Assembly (NCBI GenBank): GCA_009193035.1
Contig: SWDT01000208.1
Coordinates: 1-64,000, forward strand
Source: Halicephalobus mephisto
Taxonomy: Eukaryota > Nematoda > Chromadorea > Rhabditida > Panagrolaimidae
Reading direction: 5' to 3'
DNA length: 64,000 nucleotides
The number at the start of each line of letters is the position of its first letter. Position 1 is the first letter of the stretch. Positions 1-10,792 of this stretch are shown in pieces. The notes beneath the pieces were generated by a model. It did not search any database. It had not been told where the DNA came from and was given only the letters and a program-made list of their open reading frames with translations. The position numbers and the translations under genes were made by a program.

Positions 1-7
1 CCCCATC

Positions 8-127
8 GCTAGGGGTCAAACCAGGGTGAGAGCACGCCATCCCGTCCGATCTGGCCAGTGAAACGCCCTAGGGCTGGATTAGTACTTGGATCGGAGACGT
101 CCTGGGAATCTCCAGTGCTCCTAGCTT
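8..127 (+). rRNA. 5S ribosomal RNA gene
   Basis: 5S RNA component of the large ribosomal subunit. The sequence carries the hallmark CACGCCATCCCGTCCGATCT near position 33 and GTACTTGGATCGGAGACG near 82, which is the internal Pol III control region. The ends form a six-base terminal helix, GCTAGG at 8-13 with CCTAGC at 120-125. Total length is about 120 nt, normal for 5S. A T-run follows directly, so this copy looks functional. Any upstream promoter element lies outside the window. Two related copies occur on the minus strand near 9.7 and 12.9 kb. Confidence 0.9.
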
Positions 128-128
128 C

Positions 129-134
129 TTTTTT
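129..134 (+). terminator. Pol III T-run terminator of 5S gene
   Basis: A run of six T on the sense strand starts two bases after the 5S 3' end, the usual RNA polymerase III stop. Confidence 0.8.
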
Positions 135-859
135 GATCAAATCCAGTAAATTGAAATTATTAGAAAGCTGATCAGAACGGGATGATAATTGCCTCTGAGG
201 GAAAATGAAAGAATGCCCATTTCACATGGTTTCTAAATTTTCTTTCTATCTCTCCCTAATAAAATGAGAAAGATTGGTCTGATTTACTATCACAAAGTAT
301 GTAGAACATGGAAGTCATAGTCGAATGTCGCGTGAGAATGGGACCTATTTTAAGACAACCTTTATGTAGTTCCTACCGACAAAGGTATTGTTTTAAAAGT
401 ATTCAGGAACACCAAAATTGGAATAAATTGTTCTAACCTCTTTTAATGGGAACTCATCCACAGAAATAAATTATCAATTGAAAGCCATTGTGTTCCAAAT
501 CATCCTATTAAAAAGTTAAATAAAAAGCGTCACACGTCCGAGCCAATTTCCATTTCCTTCCCTGTTGTACTTCTATTTTTCTACTTACTGAATGAATCTG
601 TTATTTCCGAGGAATTTCTAATTTTTAGAGAGCGCCAAAAAGATTTGACGGTGAATGAATTCCAATATTTCACAATTCTGATATAGAAACATAATATATT
701 GGAATCTTGTCGGACTGAACCAGGACTTTGAGTCTAGATCAATTCCAACTTTCAGAGCAGTCTACTTCGAGCTTCTAGAATCTGTTCCCTGGACACGTGA
801 AACCCTCATTTAAACGTGAATCACCTTTCTTGAGTTATCTTTTTGGTTTGTAGCTACTG
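135..859. other. intergenic, no gene seen
   Basis: AT-rich sequence between the 5S gene and the 3' end of the cysteine protease. No open frame or RNA was recognised. Confidence 0.6.
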
Positions 860-865
860 TTTATT
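860..865 (-). terminator. poly(A) signal AATAAA of cysteine protease
   Basis: AATAAA on the minus strand, about 57 nt past the stop codon of the protease gene. Confidence 0.6.
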
Positions 866-921
866 AAGAACATTTGCTATTCATCATTACTTGTTTTCCA
901 TTCAAGACCAGAATTCGACAA

Positions 922-2054
922 TTAGTCGAGATATGTGCCAAGCAATTGAACTTCCATATTGCAGAGGTTCTTTCCTCTTGTGTAGTAGAAGTATCCGTCT
1001 TCGCCCCAGTCAGTTCCCCAGCTATTCTTTGTGATCCAGTAATCGGGAGTGTAGCCGACTATGAGGACTTCATGGAGATATTCTGTCGGGGGGCAGGAGT
1101 CCAAGTCAAAAACTGCTCCATTGAAGAGCTGGAAATCATCGGGAACAATGAAGTAGAAAGCAACGGGTCCGTAGTTGTAGACGAAATATTCAATATCGGC
1201 TTCAGATTCGATTTGCCAGTATTGCAAGTCATAATATCTGTTTCCACCGGCAGTCGAACAAGTTCCAGTTTCACTTTCGGCATAGGGATAGTTTGCTTCT
1301 AACGGTAACCCGTTCTCGCGGATATGATCGATTGCCACATTGACAAATCCACCGTCGCAACCGTAATTTTCCCCGTTGCAATCAACAAGACTTTGTTCAG
1401 AAAGATCCAGATCATAACCATAGTACATCAGGAGGTTGGATTCAAATGCAGCGGCAGTAGTGAATGCCCAGCAGCTGCCACATTGCTGAAATTCAGAAGA
1501 TTATAGAGTATCAAAGAGTTTTATTATGAAATATTTCCAACATGAATTTTCGGGAGATTTTATAAATTTATGTGAGATTCTGATTTTCTCTATAAATTTG
1601 TAAAAAAGCGAACCCCTTGGTCTTTGACTGAAGTGACCCATCCGTAATCTCTGTAGTCGTAAGAAGTCGGAATACTCTGTCTCTTGTGTCGAAGACGTTC
1701 ATGACGCTTGAATTTTGGAATATTGTTGTTTTTCTTGAGATTGAGATTGGCTGGCATCAACCTCTGCTTGAATTCTTCTGGAGTCATCGCCGAGAATTTG
1801 TTGACACCGTATTGGCCTCCATAACCCTTGTTGTTGATATCCTTGATTTTCTTGAGGTTATCTTTGAAGGCTTTCAAATGGCGGTCGAACTCTCCAGTCT
1901 CGTTTTTGTAGTTGAGATGATACTTCTTCATGAAGTTTTTGAAGTCATTGACTTCCTTGTCCGTCCAAGCTGGACGAGGCAAACCAAACAAATCAGAATT
2001 AGAACTCGGGAAATCATTGTAGTAAACCACTTGTGTGATATCTTCCACAATCAT
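922..2054 (-). CDS. papain-family cysteine protease (cathepsin L-like), two exons
   Basis: Exons 2054-1614 and 1485-922, joined in phase 0, give about 334 residues. Residues about 30-97 are an I29 propeptide with an ERFNIN-type pattern (E..R..F..N..I..N). The mature enzyme begins near IPTSYDYRDYG. The intron falls inside the active site: DQG at the end of exon 1 joins QCGSCWAF. Catalytic residues are visible: oxyanion Q146, nucleophile C152, H285 in YLHEVLIVGY and N301 in KNSWG. The family are endopeptidases of lysosomes, gut or secretions. Odd point: the proposed N-terminus has no signal peptide, an in-frame stop lies 18 nt upstream, and a TATA-like box almost touches the ATG. A short upstream exon carrying a signal peptide may be missing from this model. 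Family assignment is firm; start and exact ortholog are not. Confidence 0.85.
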
Positions 2055-2060
2055 GCACCC

Positions 2061-2068
2061 CTTATATA
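2061..2068 (-). promoter_or_regulatory. TATA-like box next to protease ATG
   Basis: TATATAAG on the minus strand, ending 6 nt before the modelled ATG at 2054. If it is a true TATA box, transcription would start inside the modelled first exon. This casts doubt on the start codon. Confidence 0.35.
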
Positions 2069-3003
2069 CCCGTTATCAGGGAGGATACTGTTAATGAATT
2101 ATTCATAAATACAAGTTGCTGAATAAATTGTTTCAATTCCTTTGTTGGTGAAACCCGTGACTGTTAAGCTGGATTACGGAGTCAAAAACAATAGGTTGAA
2201 ACGTGGCAAGATGGGAAATTAATGATGGGAAATTACATGCAGATCTCCCATCATATTGTTTTATCATCTATTCCGGAAGTTTCCCGAAACTGTTTAACAT
2301 ATTCAATAATCCTAAAACTTTCCAATCGATTCTGGAAATTTTTGGAAAACTGCAAAATTTAAAGTTTTACATCTTAATATCAAAAGGTTTTACTTAATTT
2401 TAGAAGAATTTTGAAGATTTCATTGATGTTAGTTTGATAAATAAAAAAAGTAAAAATAAGTATTACCATGAATATGCTTGAATAAACTATTTTAGAAACT
2501 CTTAGAACTTGAGATTTGAAAATACTGTGGACATAATAAAAGATAAACTGGTTGTTATCGAACTGTTGGTTATTTAAACCTTTTAATTTTTAAACTTTCA
2601 TTAGATTGAAATCGGTTTGATATTTGTAACTTCAATTTCTATAATTATAGAAAGAACATTCATAGTCCTTTAATTTTAGATCAAGTTACACATGTAGATT
2701 GATTTCAAAGGTTTCCATTAGATTATAGAAGATATTATAAGATTTAAAAATATTCTAGGGTCTTTTCAACTAAATTAGAGGCCTTAAGGTTTTTCAGTAA
2801 TCTCGTGAACACGTCCAAAGGTTTCAAAGATATTTTAAACGCTTTTAGAATCGCTATTCTGAATTATAAAATCTTCAGAAATTTCATTAATTTTTGCAAG
2901 TTGCAAATAGTAGGATGTATGAAATTCTATTACATTATTTTGCATTCTTGTATTAAGAGTAATGATTTTTATTAAAGTACTATTAAAACATAGAACAAAA
3001 AAA
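2069..3003. other. intergenic, no gene seen
   Basis: AT-rich sequence between the protease 5' end and the chemoreceptor 3' end. Only short chance frames are present. Confidence 0.5.
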
Positions 3004-3009
3004 TTTATT
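3004..3009 (-). terminator. poly(A) signal AATAAA of chemoreceptor
   Basis: AATAAA on the minus strand, about 145 nt past the stop of the 3154-4212 gene. Confidence 0.45.
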
Positions 3010-3153
3010 GTGTACATTTTTTTCATTTTCTATACATTATAGTATTTTCTAGAGATCATCTGAATCAGTTTTTGATTAGTGTAGTCACGCAGATACGCTC
3101 ATTTGAATGCAACTTCTTGCTGAAGTTGTTGATGGTTTCAACTAATAATCCAT

Positions 3154-4212
3154 TTACCGCTTCATTGAGGGTTGCTGTATAGAAGTAATGTTTTTCTGAC
3201 TACTGTAGATTGTACTAACAACATTTGTGTTCTTACGCTTGAACACTATGCTTTTAATGAACACTCTGTACGGTGTAATTGAAATTAAGGTAATCAAGTT
3301 GTCAATAATAGGGAAAACCCAAATTACGATAATGGGAATAAAGAAGAACACAGGAGAAAGATTCAGTGCACCTCCAACAAACAATGACATTATTGGAAGA
3401 AAAACAAGAACACTTATTGAGGTACATTGGAAAACCAGGCAACGAAAGAGCATAGCATTATACTGACAGGTTACTTTTGAAAAACAGAACAGTGGTTTTT
3501 TGATTCTGATTGCACACAAAACAAAAAATATAATGAAAAGGATTGAATAAGGAATCAGGAAGGGCATCATAAGAAGGACAAAGGAAAGACATTTATCCAA
3601 ATTTACAGTGCTTAACACCTGCTGTTGATTCAATAGGAAGTCTCCTCCAACGATGTAGCGGTGAATAATTTCGGTAGTTTCCTCTGGAGATCTCAGTAAC
3701 TTTCCATAGAAGACGTAATAGATTATTAAGAAAGACATGTATATAAACAAGATTCCACAAAATAGAATATACGAAGTTGCATTCCGATAAAACGGAACAT
3801 TTACGTGCGTCATGTTGGTCATAGCGAAGAGTCTTTCGATTAATATGCATAAGAAGCAGACAATTACTCCTATGCCTGATATTAAGCCTGTGGTTATTAA
3901 TATTCGCGTAGTTAAATCACTCATAGGAGATAATAATCCCTGGGGATATATGATCAAATAAACGGGAATTACCACTGGTTTTAGAAGTAACACACTTAAT
4001 TCAGCAGTAGTGTTGCAGAAAGTATAAAGAAGTAAATATATCTTCACCTTCTGCATCGACGACGGGCTTTTGAAATGAACTACAAACAGGACGAGGACTG
4101 ATAACATTACTCCGAATATCCCGATTATAGACATCAGTATCTTGAACCACTCTATTGCAGAGATGGAATAGATTCTATTGAGTTCCGAAATTGGGAATTC
4201 AGACTCCGACAT
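3154..4212 (-). CDS. seven-TM nematode chemoreceptor (Str/Srh-like), intronless
   Basis: Single uninterrupted frame of about 352 residues from ATG 4212 (MSESEFPISELNR). An in-frame ATG at 4263 would add 17 residues. Seven hydrophobic segments can be traced, starting with ILMSIIGIFGVMLSVLVLFV and ending with VIWVFPIIDNLITLISIT. The last is followed by PYR, typical of the Str superfamily of worm serpentine receptors. The Ser/Thr-rich tail (VVSTIYSSQ) resembles that of the 13703-15097 receptor (ISVSTTVMSS), suggesting one family. These receptors act in ciliated sensory neurons; the ligand is unknown. The lack of introns is unusual, since the two other receptors here have three exons each. A retrogene origin is possible but unproven. 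Confidence 0.8.
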   Translation of the reverse strand: MSESEFPISELNRIYSISAIEWFKILMSIIGIFGVMLSVLVLFVVHFKSPSSMQKVKIYLLLYTFCNTTAELSVLLLKPVVIPVYLIIYPQGLLSPMSDLTTRILITTGLISGIGVIVCFLCILIERLFAMTNMTHVNVPFYRNATSYILFCGILFIYMSFLIIYYVFYGKLLRSPEETTEIIHRYIVGGDFLLNQQQVLSTVNLDKCLSFVLLMMPFLIPYSILFIIFFVLCAIRIKKPLFCFSKVTCQYNAMLFRCLVFQCTSISVLVFLPIMSLFVGGALNLSPVFFFIPIIVIWVFPIIDNLITLISITPYRVFIKSIVFKRKNTNVVSTIYSSQKNITSIQQPSMKR

Positions 4213-7153
4213 GTCTACAAGCAAGAGATTTGAGTAAATGAAACTTATTTTCAGTTTTAGCAAATAGGCAAAGTTGCAAATTAAATTAATATTTCAAAAG
4301 TGCTTTTCAGCGTCTACATAAAAACAGTAAATATCGATGACGTTGTCATTGAGGTAATTCATGTTACAATTATTTTTTCCATGAAATGTTATTTTCGGTA
4401 ACTAAGCTATTAATTTATAACATCTTGTTGCCAATGTTTTAAATTTCTGTCATATTTGCTATTGTATTGAGCTAGAGATTGATGACTTATCAAGTTATGA
4501 AAGAATATTTCCTCGAAGCGTCAACGATGATTAGCATTAGCATTCACAGACATCCACGAAGTAATTTTTGTAAAAAGATTGATATCTGATTCTTTAAGAA
4601 AAGCAATTATTTTTCGTTCCTTAGGTGTGCTTTAATCTTATCGTTTGGCGACATTAAATAAAAATTTAATTGTCCAAGTTTGGGTTTTTTACAGCAAATA
4701 AATAAATTCAATTTAACTTTTTTGGTTGTAGATGTAAACATGAAAGACATAAATTCACTCTTTAACGGCTTACAAGAAAACTAAAGCATTGATTTGTCTG
4801 TCGAAATTTCAAAAAGTTATAAAAAATATCAGAACTGTCGATTTGCCGAAATCTTTGATTTTTGCTTCTAGATTATTCTATTCAAGATTTATGTAGGGAC
4901 TTTTCTAGAAATAATATTTCCATTATTTTAAATGGACTCGGGAATTTCAACCTATCTATCAATTCACCTCAGAAGAAATGCAAATGAGTTGAAAGCCTTT
5001 ACTCAACTTGACCACATTGTTGGCATCTTTTCCATAAAGAATTTCTTAGATAAAGAAGGAGAAATACTGGAAAAAACTATCATTTTTAAGTCAATATGAC
5101 CAAATTCAGAAAGCAAAACCTCAACGATCAATTCACATCTACACTATTCTAGACTTTTGCAAGATCTGTTGGTCGATATATGTAGTGCTTGTTCTTATGG
5201 GTTTTGTCTAACAATCGCCTGTAACGCTTTTCTTAACTCTTTTGACCTTTGTAGATAATTTCATAATCTTGGAAGGAAATTAAGTGTCGATGAAACACCC
5301 GGAATAGATGTTTTCAACGTCCTTCCATCTAGGGACTATTTCAGAGAATCATGTATATCATCAATTAGATCTCAAAGAAGTAATTTTAACTGAACCTTCT
5401 CTGTCAACAATAGGGATACTTGAGTTTTGAAAAATGGATTCTATATGGAGGTTACAAATCGTGTCATCATTTATAAAAATAAATTCATTGAAATTATTGC
5501 AAATAAAAAATTAATTGTAGATTTGGTTGAGAAAGAGACTAAGAAAGAAAAATTAGTTTTTTTATTTATATCACCATAGAAAAGATTCGACTTGAATCAA
5601 TGACTGGTGAAATATTTTAGCTCTGATTCTCCCAGATAAAATAATTCAGAAATCTGTCCACTGATTACAAACCTTTCTCTTATTTCATTGATTAGAATGA
5701 TATTATCTAAATTTCTAAGATCCTTCTTTGTTTAAATCATGGATATTCAATGCAAATGAATGTAATTTCCTTCATACTTTTGAAGTGCTTCTAAAAAGAA
5801 CAAATATGATTTTTTACATATTTGTACACTGATTTTTTCTCAATCTATTAATCATTTTCTCTAATTTAGAGTGTATGTTATAAAATATACAAACATCAAG
5901 TTATCAGAAAAAATTCGTTGATTAAATAGATTATTCATTACCATCGAACAACTAATCGACAAACGGGTTCATTCACAGAAGGTTCAGAGATTTATTCACA
6001 AAGGATTGGTAGCTTTATTCATAAGAAGGATATTCAAAAGAGTTAAGGTTTTGAAAGTCCATGTTCACAAATTATGTAGACGATTTTAATTCAGTTTTTA
6101 CTTGGTCTTTTGTAATGCATTTTTATATTTTGTATAAGTTTAACTACCCAAGTTTAAGATGAATTCAAGTTCCGAAATACTGGACACTGGATCCCGTAAG
6201 ACGATTATCGTGGCAGTACAGCGCTTTGAACATGTGCATATACTTCATTACTAGAAATCTGTTAATTTATTTTAGTGATACCAGTCTATTTAATGAAAAT
6301 CATAAATAAAAGTTTTTGCGAAATTTATGTGAATAAAGACCAAGAATATTTTAGAAACAGAACTATTCTAAAAGAAGACGAGAATGGGAGTCAACTTTGA
6401 CAATAAATCATAAACCTGATTTTCTTATTCTCATTAGTTCCATGTAAGAATTCAAAAATTTCAAAAACCATATTATTTTTTAATTACGATATTTACTTAC
6501 ATTAAATCAGATTGAATTCTTTATCCAACATGTGGAGTTTTGAGTTATTTCACAAAAGTCTTGAATGAGAAATAATATGATATCAGAACTTGGTTCTTTA
6601 AGATCAATTAAAGTAGATTTAATTTTTTAAACCTAAATCTTTTATTTTTAGCTTTCTTAGTTCTTGGAATCACCCAATATTTTTCTTCTTATCCGTCAGA
6701 AATATTTCTCTGATTTCTTCGAGTAATTCTGAAAATTCTTTTTCCACTTATTTTTCAGTGTCGTTTAATAACATTAAAATTTTTCTTCTTTTCTTGAGCC
6801 TTCTAAATTAGTTTCTTCACAGAAGTAAAAACAGTACCAATTGAGATCTCTTCTAAGTTGAAATATCAATAGTTTCCTTCTTTCGTCTGCTACTTCAGAA
6901 CTCGAACTAATTAATCACTATCTTTCGACCAAATATATAAATAACAAGGAACCTTCTCATGAATCTTTCTAACATTTCAAGCACAAAATCGGACTCAAAA
7001 TCAACACCGTAAACTCCATTCTTTACATATTCTAACAGATTTCATCCACTTCTAAACAATGAATTGAATAGAAACTTTATAAACAACGAAAACATAACGA
7101 AGAAACAAAAGATAAAAAACGAACAACTTATGTACATCTAACTAGTTTGAAGC
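4213..7153. other. intergenic region with SL1-like and decayed sequences
   Basis: About 2.9 kb without an intact gene. It holds two SL1-like stretches (about 4661-4682 and 6137-6158). On the minus strand between about 4930 and 5350, one frame reads protein-like (LQRSKELRKALQAIVRQNP) but is broken by several stops, so it may be a dead gene. A 50-codon open stretch near 5930-6090 (+) has no recognisable domain. Confidence 0.4.
6137..6158 (+). other. SL1-like sequence directly before an ATG
   Basis: AGTTTAACTACCCAAGTTTA plus two bases matches the 22-nt C. elegans SL1 leader at about 19 positions. It is followed at once by an ATG opening 31 codons. There is no resemblance to the intron half of SL RNA. 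This suggests a retroposed trans-spliced mRNA rather than an SL RNA gene. Confidence 0.4.
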
Positions 7154-7888
7154 CTATCCAACTTTGAACAACCTTCTCAACGCTGTGGTTAGACGCCGAA
7201 TGAGGGCACTGAACCTGGTTTTGAAGGATTTCTTTAAAAGAATCCTAGGCTCAGCAACGTCACCAGGTTCTTCAATTTCATCGACGCCAGACGGTGCGGA
7301 TTCGTCACTGGAAGTACTGTCTTCGAATACATTTTCTTCCAGACTAGCTTCTGAAATGACCGACAGTTTGTCAAACCTCAGAGCAGCACCCTACAAATGT
7401 CAAATAGAACCGTTATATAAAATAATCATTAAACTCAACATACCTTCCGAAGCGGCATCTCTATTTGTTTAATACTGTCCTGCTGGGGTTCGCCACCATA
7501 ATCTTCTTCACTGCCATCCACATCATCGTCAGTTGCTGAGTCACTTCTAGGCAGTTTGTAGCAATTGATAAGGTCTGGAAGGATCTCCTCATCGATAAAC
7601 TTCCTCAGATCACTGAAAAAGAATCAATTACCATCGATATAAAATTACCTAAAACCTGAGAGCATCTGCCACAGGGGGTTCGTCCTTATATTCGAAGAAA
7701 ATTTCGAAAAGATCTAATAAAAGATCTTTCTTCACGTATATTGGCACACAATTGATTACTTTGTGGAGAAGACTAAAACAGAGTTTATAAAAAATCTTAG
7801 GACTAAGGAAACATATCTAATCAATTCAGAAATGGCTTCTGGAGCACCATAATGAGACACGTCTTGCAGAATGTACATTCCGACTAAG
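7154..7888 (-). CDS. uncharacterised multi-exon gene, 3' part (possibly a pseudogene)
   Basis: Not recognised. Three exons join cleanly: 7772-7656, 7612-7444 and 7390-7154 (stop). Encoded features in order: a helical segment (PIYVKKDLLLDLFEIFFEYK), a hydrophilic segment with DSATDDDVDGSEEDYGG, an acidic stretch, and a basic C-terminus (RFSALIRRLTTALRRLFKVG). Splice sites are good (for example TTTTTCAG and GTATG). A further upstream exon, 7888-7813, reads MYILQDVSHYGAPEAISELI and looks coding. However, its donor phase does not match the next exon, so there is either a missed exon or a frameshift. No start codon was located with confidence. The pattern could be an armadillo/HEAT-like protein with an acidic tail, but that is a guess. 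Confidence 0.45.
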
Positions 7889-8364
7889 CTGAAAAGATTT
7901 TAGGTAAAGATAGCTACAGAGCGGGGGAAAACAATAAGAAATGAATAATAAGCGAAATAATCACTCTGATAGCGCGGGAACAATTATTCGTGTTAAGACA
8001 GGGGCGTTACCGTAATGTTCATGCTGTCAAAGGAAGAAATTTTTCTATTTTTTCAAATTTCACTTTTTGTTTGTTTTTACTTTTTAGTTTTCCTCTTTTT
8101 TCAAGTTTTACTTTTTTTAAAATAAATTCCTGACCACCGATTAGATGATACCAACAAAGTTTGAATTTTGTACTTTTAGCCTAAGTGAAAAAAATGTTTC
8201 TTCAACAATTTTTAAATAGTTATATTGCGAATTATCAAAATCCATCTCTCTCCGTGATGAAGAGCTGAAAATTTGTGAATAAAAGACTTTATTATATTTT
8301 AGTTAAAGGACGACAGTAAATCGCGACAAATTCTTGGCTGAAAAAAATTATTGTAAAACATTTC
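7889..8364. other. intergenic, no clear gene
   Basis: Sequence between the uncharacterised minus-strand gene and the Hsp70-like pseudogene. It may hold the missing 5' exon of the former: a short ATGAACATTACG followed by a GT lies on the minus strand near 8020. Its phase does not fit. Confidence 0.3.
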
Positions 8365-9259
8365 TCTTGAAATGACTTTTCTAGGAGTAATTTTATGTGA
8401 AAAATCGATTCCAGAAGATTTAAGGAATGATGTGAAACTAAGAACATTGGAAGCAGCGAAGAAGATCAAGCATGATCTTTCTTTTGAGGAGAAAACAGAG
8501 TGAGTCAAATATTATGGTAAATGAGAAAACCGTTTATTTCAAGCTTAATTTGTCGGATATTCATCCTCGTCTTGAGGGAATGGTCGAGTTCACAAGAGAG
8601 TGGTTCGAAGGGGAATTAAAATTGCGTTTTACCAATGATAATTACTATTATACATTTGAACTACATCCGCTTCCAATTCAAAGGAAGGATCGATGTAACT
8701 AGAGAGGAGATTGGAATGAGCAAGAAGCTTCATTCGATGACGTAGATATTGTTTTCTTAGTCGGAGGAACTTGTAGAATCCCATTTGTTCAAGAATGGAT
8801 TAAAGAACAGTTCCCTAAAGCAAAATTAGTCATAGACGGACAACTGGAGATCATCACAGCCACCGGAGCTGCCATCCACGTTCTTCAAGTACTCAGTGGG
8901 GAAATTGAACCATATATTAAAATTATTCTACAACAAAACAGTGAAACTATGACAATGAAGAATCAGAAAACAAAATGGATGAACAAAACAAAAATTCAAA
9001 TAATGTTTCCCATTCAGAAAAGAAAACTACGAATAATGAATGCCGATATGAAAATGAATCTAACAATGCATTTCCTAGTGAGAAACACAATTCAAATAAC
9101 GATTTTAGTTACATCAAAGAAGTTATGGTTAAGAATGATCAAGCAGCAAGACCTTATACATCAAAAATTGACGATTCTGAAAGAAATCAGTGTCGCAAAG
9201 CTCTTCCAGAACCATGTCTGGAAGAAGTTGTTTCAAAAAAGAAGTGTCTATTACCATAA
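8365..9259 (+). pseudogene. Hsp70-like ATPase pseudogene
   Basis: Hsp70 ATPase remnants occur in order. The stretch from about 8420 reads LRNDVKLRTLEAAKKIKHDL. The stretch from about 8740 reads DVDIVFLVGGTCRIPFVQEW, the phosphate-2/adenosine motif of Hsp70 (usually LVGGSTRIP). It is followed by ATGAAIHVLQVLSG, matching the usual YGAAVQAAILSG. The frame is broken near 8502 (stop plus frame change), at a stop near 8699, and by a one-base shift near 8943. After that shift another frame continues into a polar Asn/Glu/Lys-rich tail ending at 9259. The N-terminal half is missing. A spliced model could not remove these breaks, so a dead gene is preferred. Confidence 0.7.
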
Positions 9260-9662
9260 TGAAGAGATCTATATATGGCACAAAATATGGTCTTTTAAAT
9301 TTATATTCTTGTTATCAAATGTAATCATTAATCTGAAAATAAAAATGTGGACTACTTTTGATTAGAAAATAAAGATATTTATAGTCAAATAGAAAGGAAA
9401 TTCTTATAACTATAAGACTCACCAAGTTGTTACTTACACTTTCAACATGTAGGATAGAGGAAATCAAATATTATGATTAGCTGGTTTAGAAAAACATAGA
9501 AAATAAAAATAACAGTGAGAATACAGAATGAGAAAAAGAAAAATTTATAAAATGAAGAAATCCGACATTGGCATTTTCCCTATTCTCTCTAAGAAAATAT
9601 TATTATCCCTTTCTGATTTATTTTTTAAAATATCCAATTTATTCGATTTCTTCAAAAAGTAC
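9260..9662. other. intergenic, no gene seen
   Basis: AT-rich gap between the Hsp70-like pseudogene and the decayed 5S copy. Confidence 0.5.
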
Positions 9663-9782
9663 TGATAGCAGTGCTAGGGATTCTCAAGATGTCTCCGATC
9701 CAAATACTAACCCAGTCCCAAGACGTTAAATTAACCGTATCGAACTAGATGACATGCGTTTCACCTTGGTTTAACCATTACT
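9663..9782 (-). pseudogene. 5S rRNA pseudogene
   Basis: Minus-strand 5S-like sequence with GGATCGGAGACATCTTGAGA in place of the GGATCGGAGACGTCCTGGGA seen in the other copies. Several of the changes are C-to-T or G-to-A. The terminal helix no longer pairs (AGTAAT against GCTATC). It shares with the 12.9-kb copy an upstream block ending in CTGAGGGCAT. Confidence 0.75.
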
Positions 9783-10792
9783 GATATGCCCTCAGGGTAT
9801 CTAAACTTCGCCCCCTCCGAATAATGATTGGAAAGAATAGATATTTTCTCAAGTATTTACCTTTCTAAAGAGTTCTAGAGTGAATATTTTCAGCAGCTTA
9901 AATAATTTCCTTGGTGTTCATAAAATGTATTTGCGATTGGAATTTAAAACAGAATTCCATATTCAAACTTTTGGAAAGAAATATGATGATTCTAATGATT
10001 GTTTTCCTCCGATAGTCTTTAATTTGAAAACCTGATTAAATTCATCTTTGTCGATATCTATATGAAGGGATCAAAAATTATGAAAGAAACTTTTCAACGA
10101 AATACAAAAGTAAATATTGTTATAGTCGATCAGTGAAATCGATGATTTTATCACATTTTTCAATTAGCCCCAGATATTAATCCAGTTTCTTAAGAAAATC
10201 TTCAAACAATCTCTTATTCTATCGTTAACGAAAGAAATCATAAATGGATTAAAGAACAAAGTACTTTAGGCTAAAGTTTCTATTCAGAAATTGTCATATG
10301 TTTTCAAATTCCGTCATATTTTTGATATCGAATACCGTCTTAAATTGTAGAGGGATTAATTTTCTCTCAGATGATTTCAGGTTGTTTAGAAAGCTACTTT
10401 CTTCTTTTGCATTAATAACGTATGGATTAAACTTACATTGTAGTTCTTTAACAAATCGCTCTCACGTGAACTTATGAAGGAAATATGTGAGGAAATACAA
10501 TGGTGACAACAATAAACTATATTTCAACTTCGAGAACGTTGTTACAGGCGTGCCAATTTTTTTTAGGAATTCCTAAATATAAAAAAATATGTTTTAACAA
10601 ATTTCACGTTATACTAAAAAAACCAAGGTTAATTACTTTAAGTAGAACGACCCTAGTTTTGCTTAGTGAATACCGTTATTAATTAATTAATTTTTAGTGT
10701 AATAAGAACGTTAACGAATAAACAGTATTATACAAAATTGTAGGTTTGTGAGAAATTATTTTGCAACTTTTGTATTAAAAATTACATTCTCC
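9783..10792. other. intergenic, no gene seen
   Basis: About 1 kb of AT-rich DNA upstream of the chemoreceptor. No domain or RNA recognised. Confidence 0.5.

Noticed and set aside
874..1302. Plus-strand open frame of 142 codons
   Set aside because: Antisense shadow of the cysteine protease exon, which has clear catalytic motifs.
4661..4682. SL1-like AATTTAATTGTCCAAGTTTG
   Set aside because: Only about 17 of 22 positions match and nothing further extends. Kept as a comment, not a feature.
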